From assembly GCA_041660925.1 (NCBI GenBank), contig JBAZVI010000003.1:1-64000 (forward strand): a DNA stretch of 64,000 nt, in the 5' to 3' direction. Positions 59,822-64,000 of the stretch are shown piece by piece (position 1 is the first letter of the stretch; each line of letters begins with the position of its first letter). The notes under the pieces were generated by a model. The model did no database searches, had not been told where the DNA came from, and saw only the letters and a list, made by a program, of their open reading frames with translations. Source of the DNA: Elusimicrobiota bacterium. Its GTDB lineage: Bacteria > Elusimicrobiota > Elusimicrobia > UBA1565. The translations under genes and the position numbers were made by a program.

Positions 59822-60753
59822 CGGAGCTCCCCCGCGAGGGCGTCGAGGTCCGCGTCGGGCGCCAGCCAGCGGGCGTCCGTCTGACCGCGGAACCAGGTGC
59901 GCTGGCGCTTCGCGTACGCGAGGGTCGCGCGCAGCATCCCGGCGAGACCTTCCGCGGGAGCGAGGCGGCCCGCCGCGCAGGCGACGGCTTCGGGATAGCC
60001 GAGGCAGCGGAAACCCGGTTCGTCGCCGCGCAGACGCGTGGGGACGAGGCGGCGGACCTCCTCCACCATCCTGGGGAACATCTCCTGCGTGCGCGCGCGG
60101 ATGCGTTCGCGCAGCTCCGCGGGGCTCCGCTCGACGGCCAGATACTCGGCGCGCCGCTCCCCCGCGGGCGGGCGGACGGCGAGCGCGCTGAAGGGCTTGC
60201 CGGTCAGCGCGCACACCTCGAGCGCGCGCACGACGCGCTGGAGGTTGTTGGGCGGGATCGCCCGCGCGGCGTCCGGGTCTCGGCGCTCGAGCTCCGCGTG
60301 CAAAGCGGCGCGGCCTTCGGCCGCGGCGCGGCGCTCGAGCTCCGCGCGGAGCGCGGGGTCCCGGGGAGGCAGAGGGGCGAGCCCCTCGAGGAGGGCGCGC
60401 ACATAGAGGCCGGTGCCGCCGCAGACGATGGGCCGGCGCCCGCGGCGGAGCACGTCCTCGAGGACGGCCGAGGCCCGGCGCGCATAGGCGCCCGCGTCGG
60501 TCTCCTCGGCGGGATCGAGCGCGTCGACGAGGTGGTAGGGGGTTCCTTCGACGAGGAAGACCTTCCCCCCGGGGCCGTCCTCCCAGCGGCCGGCGGGCTT
60601 GGCCGTGCCGGCGTCGAGGAGGCGATAGAGCTGCCCCATGTCCGCCGAGAGGATCTCTCCGTCGAGGCGCCGCGCGAGGGCGAGGGCGAGCTCCGTCTTC
60701 CCCGAGGCGGTGGGGCCGACGACCGCGATCACTTCAGATTTCGGCGCGGACAT
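59818..60753 (-). CDS. miaA: tRNA dimethylallyltransferase
   Basis: 311 residues. Adds dimethylallyl to A37 of tRNAs reading UNN codons. P-loop VVGPTASGKTELALALA, SADMGQLYRLLDAGTAKP, the DPAEETDAGAYARRA helix, VCGGTGLYVRALLEGLAPLP, and a C-terminal GYPEAVACAAG ... AYAKRQRTWFRGQ block. MiaB, the next enzyme on the same nucleotide, is encoded 1.1 kb away. E. coli has miaA-hfq-hflX; hfq is missing here. Confidence 0.95.
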   Translation of the reverse strand: MSAPKSEVIAVVGPTASGKTELALALARRLDGEILSADMGQLYRLLDAGTAKPAGRWEDGPGGKVFLVEGTPYHLVDALDPAEETDAGAYARRASAVLEDVLRRGRRPIVCGGTGLYVRALLEGLAPLPPRDPALRAELERRAAAEGRAALHAELERRDPDAARAIPPNNLQRVVRALEVCALTGKPFSALAVRPPAGERRAEYLAVERSPAELRERIRARTQEMFPRMVEEVRRLVPTRLRGDEPGFRCLGYPEAVACAAGRLAPAEGLAGMLRATLAYAKRQRTWFRGQTDARWLAPDADLDALAGELR

Positions 60754-60837
60754 GTCGGATGTCTCTATGCGCCGGAATCTGACGCGGGGAGAGAATGGCG
60801 ATGATCTTGATCCGGGGAAACCGGCAGGGCTTCCCGC

Positions 60838-61338
60838 CTAGGCTCGGGGAGGCCAGTGCGGCGCCTTCTGCGTCTTCGAGCACATCGGGTGGAAGCCGCA
60901 GACGGGGACGCAGGCTTCCGGCAGGCCGAGAGAGATGCGGGTCTGGCAGTCGGCGTCGTCGTCGGCCATGCGGTTGATCTTGTTCTGGTACTTCTGGGCG
61001 ATCTTCGTGAACTGGATGCCGACGTTGAAGATCTCTCCTTTCTTGGAGACGCGGACGACCTTTCCCTCGATGGGCAGGTGGTCGAGGCCGGGGATGGTCA
61101 GCGTCATCTTGAAGACCTTCGTGTGGGGCGGGGCGAGGAAGGTGAGCAGCTGCATGCCGCCGGCGGAGAGGTTGGTGAGGATCGCGGGCTGCGTGCGCAG
61201 GTGCTTCGGCACGCCCTCGCCCTTCCCGCCCTTCGGCTCGGCGTAGCGCAGGACGATCGGCTCGACGAGGTCGTGGACGATCGTGAAGCGGCGATGCCTG
61301 CGCCGCTCGTTGCTGTGCTTGCCGTTCTTGTGTATCAC
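60838..61338 (-). CDS. PilZ-type (c-di-GMP-binding-like) protein with Cys-rich tail
   Basis: 166 residues. The opening NERRRHRRFTIVHDLVEPIV is the RxxxR c-di-GMP-binding motif of PilZ domains; LTNLSAGGMQLLT is the second conserved block, then GKVVRVSKKGEIFNVGIQFT closes the barrel. The end (about 138-160) has four Cys (D-C-Q-T-R ... A-C-V-P-V-C-G-F-H-P-M-C) and could bind a metal, which is not a normal PilZ feature. GTG start 6 nt after a TACACT box, hence probably leaderless. Confidence 0.8.
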   Translation of the reverse strand: MIHKNGKHSNERRRHRRFTIVHDLVEPIVLRYAEPKGGKGEGVPKHLRTQPAILTNLSAGGMQLLTFLAPPHTKVFKMTLTIPGLDHLPIEGKVVRVSKKGEIFNVGIQFTKIAQKYQNKINRMADDDADCQTRISLGLPEACVPVCGFHPMCSKTQKAPHWPPRA

Positions 61339-61344
61339 AAGACG

Positions 61345-61374
61345 AGTGTACTACGAAATCGCGCGCGTTCGCAA
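61345..61374 (-). promoter_or_regulatory. Leaderless-type promoter of the PilZ gene
   Basis: On the minus strand TTGCGA (61374-61369), 18 bp, TACACT (61350-61345), then 6 nt and the GTG start at 61,338. The -35 part lies inside the 109-bp repeat. Confidence 0.6.
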
Positions 61375-61565
61375 GATGTCGGAACGCGCGGTCGGGAGAC
61401 CGTTTCCGCAATGTCTCCTCCCCGCGGGAGGAGGCGGGAGGAGGGGCCCTCCCTTCTGTTCCCGAAATCGCGCGCGTTCGCAAGATGTTGGAACGCGTGG
61501 TTGGGAGACCATTCCCCTAACTCCTCCTCCCGCGGGAGGAGGCTGGAGGAGGGGGATCTCCTGAA
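61354..61565. repeat. Tandem imperfect repeat of about 109 bp upstream of the PilZ gene
   Basis: CGAAATCGCGCGCGTTCGCA occurs at 61,354 and again at 61,463, followed by closely similar sequence (AAGATGT.GGAACGCG.GGT.GGGAGACC) and then a CTCCTCCCGCGGGAGGAG-type palindrome in each copy. The gap to MiaB contains further C/G-rich hairpin sequence (to 61,640). The repeat duplicates the -35 box but not the -10 box of the PilZ promoter. Confidence 0.8.
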
Positions 61566-61640
61566 GCTCCCGGCGCTGACGATAGTCTCCCCCTCCCCGG
61601 CCCTCCCCCGACGGGGAGGGAGCTGCGGAAGAACGAACCC

Positions 61641-62909
61641 CTATGGGAGAGGACGGCGCCGAGCGGCCTGGACCAAGAGCCCCGCCTGAGAACACCCGGT
61701 GACTTCCGCTTCGACGAGCGTCCCCGGCGCGCCGGCCGGCGACGCGAAGCGCGCGGGATGGAACTGCGGGGTCCGTCCCCCCGTCGGGGTCTCGAGCAGG
61801 ACCTCGACCGAGCGGCCGACCCAGGAGCGCAGCTCGGCGCTGCGCCGGCCTTCGGCGCGCTCGAGGAGGAGCGCGTGGCGCTCCTCCTTGACCCGGGGCT
61901 CGACGTCGTCGGCGAGGGCGAAGGAGGGCGTCCCCTCGCGCGGCGAGTACTTGAAGCAGTAGGCGCCGGCGAGCTCCGCTTCGTCGATGAGCGAGAGCGT
62001 CCCGCGGAAGTCCTCCGCGGTCTCGCCGGGGAAGCCGACGAGGAGGTCGGTGCTGAGCGCGAGGCCGCTCACGCGCGCGCGCACGGAGCGGACCCGCGAG
62101 AGGAAATCCGCGCAGGTGTAGCCGCGGCCCATCGCGGCGAGGACGCGGTCGGAGCCCGACTGCACGGGGAGGTGCAGCTGCGGGCAGACGGCGGGGATCT
62201 CCGCCATCGCCGCGGCGAGGGCCTCATCGAGGAAGAGCGGATGCGGGCTCATGAAGCGCAGGCGCAGCACTCCGGGGACCTCCGCGAGCGCGCGCAGCAG
62301 GTCCGCGAAGACGCGCCCCTCGCGGTCCTTCCAGCCGTTGACGGTCTGCCCGAGCAGGACGAGCTCGCGGGCTCCTCCGTCGGCCAGACGACGGGCCTCC
62401 TCGAGCACCCGGTCGAGGGCGCGCGGCCGGTCGGGGCCGCGCACCGAGGGCACGATGCAGTAGGCGCAGGCGAAGCCGCAGCCGCGCGCGACGGTGAGGT
62501 AGGCGGAGATCCCGGGCGGCGGGCGGACGTCCGTCGCGGCGGGACCGGCTCCGCGCTCCTCGAGCGCGCGGGCGATGAGCGCGGGCGTCTCTTCCACGGA
62601 GCGGGCGCCGAGCACGAGGTCCACGAACGGGAAGCGGCGGCGTAGCTCCGGGCCGAGGCGCTCGGCCGCGCAGCCGGCCACGACCACGAGGCGGCCGGGC
62701 CGCGCGGCCTTCCAGGCCTCGAGCCGGCCGACCGCCGAGACCGCGCGATGCTCGGCGTGCGCGCGGACGGTGCAGGTGTTGACGAGCACCGCGTCCGCGT
62801 CGGCGAGGACGGCGCAGGGCTCGAAGCCGCGCGCGAGGAAAGGGTAGGAGAGCTCGAGCGCGTCGGCCTCGTTCATCTGGCAGCCGAAGCTCAGCACGTG
62901 CAGCTTCAC
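61641..62909 (-). CDS. miaB: tRNA-2-methylthio-N6-dimethylallyladenosine synthase (MiaB-like)
   Basis: 422 residues. Radical SAM methylthiotransferase. The N-terminal UPF0004 domain has cysteines in SFGCQMNEAD, NTCTVRAHAE and VVAGCAAE, which bind a second [4Fe-4S]; the radical-SAM motif is CGFACAYC; the C-terminal TRAM-like region starts around LRSWVGRSVEVLLE. Near-family-length; it could also be a MtaB-type member. Downstream of a glycosyltransferase gene with ATGA overlap; about 300 bp of repeat DNA follow its end. Confidence 0.9.
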   Translation of the reverse strand: MKLHVLSFGCQMNEADALELSYPFLARGFEPCAVLADADAVLVNTCTVRAHAEHRAVSAVGRLEAWKAARPGRLVVVAGCAAERLGPELRRRFPFVDLVLGARSVEETPALIARALEERGAGPAATDVRPPPGISAYLTVARGCGFACAYCIVPSVRGPDRPRALDRVLEEARRLADGGARELVLLGQTVNGWKDREGRVFADLLRALAEVPGVLRLRFMSPHPLFLDEALAAAMAEIPAVCPQLHLPVQSGSDRVLAAMGRGYTCADFLSRVRSVRARVSGLALSTDLLVGFPGETAEDFRGTLSLIDEAELAGAYCFKYSPREGTPSFALADDVEPRVKEERHALLLERAEGRRSAELRSWVGRSVEVLLETPTGGRTPQFHPARFASPAGAPGTLVEAEVTGCSQAGLLVQAARRRPLP

Positions 62910-64000
62910 CGGGACCTCTCGTAGACGAGGAGCGCGTCGGCGGGCGTGCCCGCGGGAGCCTCTTTCCCGAGCTCGTCGCGCATCCCGTCGGGGAGGGCCT
63001 GCACCCAGCCGCGCGGACGGTAGCGCCGTGCGAGCAGGTCCCGCACCCCTTCCTCGAGCCGTCGTCCCGGGGCCGTGGCCACGAGGGTGGACGCCGGGAA
63101 AGTCGAGTAGACGAGGAAGCGCGGGGGCGCTTCACGCAGGCGCGCGAGCTCCGCCTCGGCGTCCCCCATCCCGCGCGGGAAGAGCGTGAGCGGATAGACG
63201 AAGATGTGCGGCGTGGCCCAGCGTCGGCGCGCGCGGAAATAGAGCTGGGGCTCGGAGCCGAAGACGTAGACGCGGTCGGTCTCCGCGCTGTTCTCCCGGA
63301 TGAAGTCTGCGGCGGCGCGGGCCTCGTAGAGCGGGTTCGGATAGAGGAGCCGCCGCGCGACGCGTTCGGGTCCTTCCCGGAAGTAGACGGTCGACCACGC
63401 GGCGGCCGGATAGAGCGCGGCGAGGAGTCCGATGAGCAGCGCGGCGCGCGGGAGACGGGCCGAGAGCCTCCGCACGCCGAGCGCGGCGCAGAGCGCGAGC
63501 GGCGGCGCGGCCGGCAGGAAGTAGTGCGGGAAGAGGAAGAGGCCGGTGAGCGCCCCGAGCAGCGCGGCCGCGAGCCAGAGCGCGCACAGACGCTCGAGGG
63601 GGGCGTCCTCCCCGGCGGGCCGGGCGGCGAGGCCGAAGAGCGCGAGGAGGAGCAGAGGCCAGTTCCCGAAGAGCATCTGCGGCGCGAGCGTGCGCGCGAA
63701 CCATCCGAGCTGCATGCGGGCCCCGCCCGGGACGGCGAGCAGTCCCGCGTAATCGAGGTTGCGCCGCAGGGCTTGCTCGACGAGCGCCGGGAGGCCGCCG
63801 CGCGCCAGGAAGTACGCGGCGAACGCCGCCGGGACCAGCGCCCCGCCGAGCGCGAAGGCGGCGGCGACGCGCGCGCGCGCGCCGCGCGGCGCGTGCAGGG
63901 CCGCGCACGCGCCCAGCGCGAGCGCCGCCCAGAGCGCGGTCTGCTTGGTCGCCAGCCCCGCGCCCGCGAAGAGGCCCGCGAGGAGGGCGGCGCGCGTCCC
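62906..64000 (-). CDS. GT39-like membrane glycosyltransferase, 5' end beyond the window
   Basis: The frame is open from 62,906 to the window edge. The internal ATG at 63,715 is not the real start, because the upstream translation (LATKQTALWAALALGACAAL, LPALVEQALRRNLDYAGLLA) is clearly membrane protein. Several transmembrane helices are followed by a soluble C-terminal domain (ADFIRENSAETDRVYVFGSE, about the last 130 residues). The pattern fits ArnT/PMT (GT-C) family proteins. Overlaps miaB as ATGA. Substrate unknown. Confidence 0.75.
   Translation of the reverse strand, partial: GTRAALLAGLFAGAGLATKQTALWAALALGACAALHAPRGARARVAAAFALGGALVPAAFAAYFLARGGLPALVEQALRRNLDYAGLLAVPGGARMQLGWFARTLAPQMLFGNWPLLLLALFGLAARPAGEDAPLERLCALWLAAALLGALTGLFLFPHYFLPAAPPLALCAALGVRRLSARLPRAALLIGLLAALYPAAAWSTVYFREGPERVARRLLYPNPLYEARAAADFIRENSAETDRVYVFGSEPQLYFRARRRWATPHIFVYPLTLFPRGMGDAEAELARLREAPPRFLVYSTFPASTLVATAPGRRLEEGVRDLLARRYRPRGWVQALPDGMRDELGKEAPAGTPADALLVYERSR

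Overview
This window looks like a GC-rich chromosome segment from a Gram-negative, diderm bacterium. It has two predicted outer-membrane porins, an Omp85-like barrel, a PorV/PorQ-type barrel protein and a PilT-type pilus ATPase. The pairing of a giant surface protein ending in an FlgD-like/type-A sorting domain with a PorV-family protein, next to many core genes, is reminiscent of Elusimicrobiota or another FCB-like lineage. That placement is inferred from gene content and was not tested by phylogeny.

Layout. (1) 1-6.1 kb: a gene-free left edge with a long hairpin, a small HTH protein, three envelope/glycan genes (DUF2079 membrane protein, DPM1-like glycosyltransferase, multi-pass membrane glycosyltransferase-like protein) and an orphan response regulator. 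(2) 6.2-21.4 kb: one apparent operon with a long leader, a secreted HEAT-like protein, a 4,372-residue modular surface protein (amidase-like head, LamG, kelch, Ig/FN3 and NHL modules, C-terminal sorting-like domain) and a PorV-like protein. (3) 21.5-23.9 kb: an arm-binding tyrosine recombinase, a DUF3800 gene, tRNA-Glu and tRNA-Lys, possibly the remains of an integrated element. (4) 24-29 kb: YHS-domain protein, small secreted protein, a receptor kinase with a TPR sensor region and a ChaN-like protein with an exact 60-bp tandem repeat. (5) 29.2-47.1 kb: a long array entirely on the plus strand: murB-ftsQ-ftsA-ftsZ, pilT, deoxynucleoside kinase, pgeF, hisC, cmk-plsC-rpsA, a metalloprotease/TolB-like/Omp85-like fusion, lysA, methyltransferase, YfhO-like protein and a small membrane protein. 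(6) 47.15-49.1 kb: a repeat-rich gene-poor zone with a strong match to a dif site (XerCD chromosome dimer resolution site) and one unknown wHTH-like gene. (7) 49.1-64 kb: every gene is on the minus strand: two outer-membrane proteins, a TPR protein, three tRNAs, acylphosphatase-sigma factor-apt, plsY-gpsA-bfn-HU/IHF-merR, miaA-hflX, a PilZ protein and glycosyltransferase-miaB.

The main new reading is that two long co-oriented gene arrays converge exactly on the dif-like site at 47,819-47,846. The window therefore probably spans the replication terminus. Immediately left of it lie about 600 bp of degenerate palindromic repeats. Several genes (murB at 29,173, the small protein at 46,835, the PilZ gene at 61,338, probably the porin at 50,457) have a -10 box only 6-7 nt before the start codon, which suggests frequent leaderless mRNAs. 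ftsZ appears to need a CTG start to have a normal N-terminus.

All calls are from reading the sequence; no database search was run.
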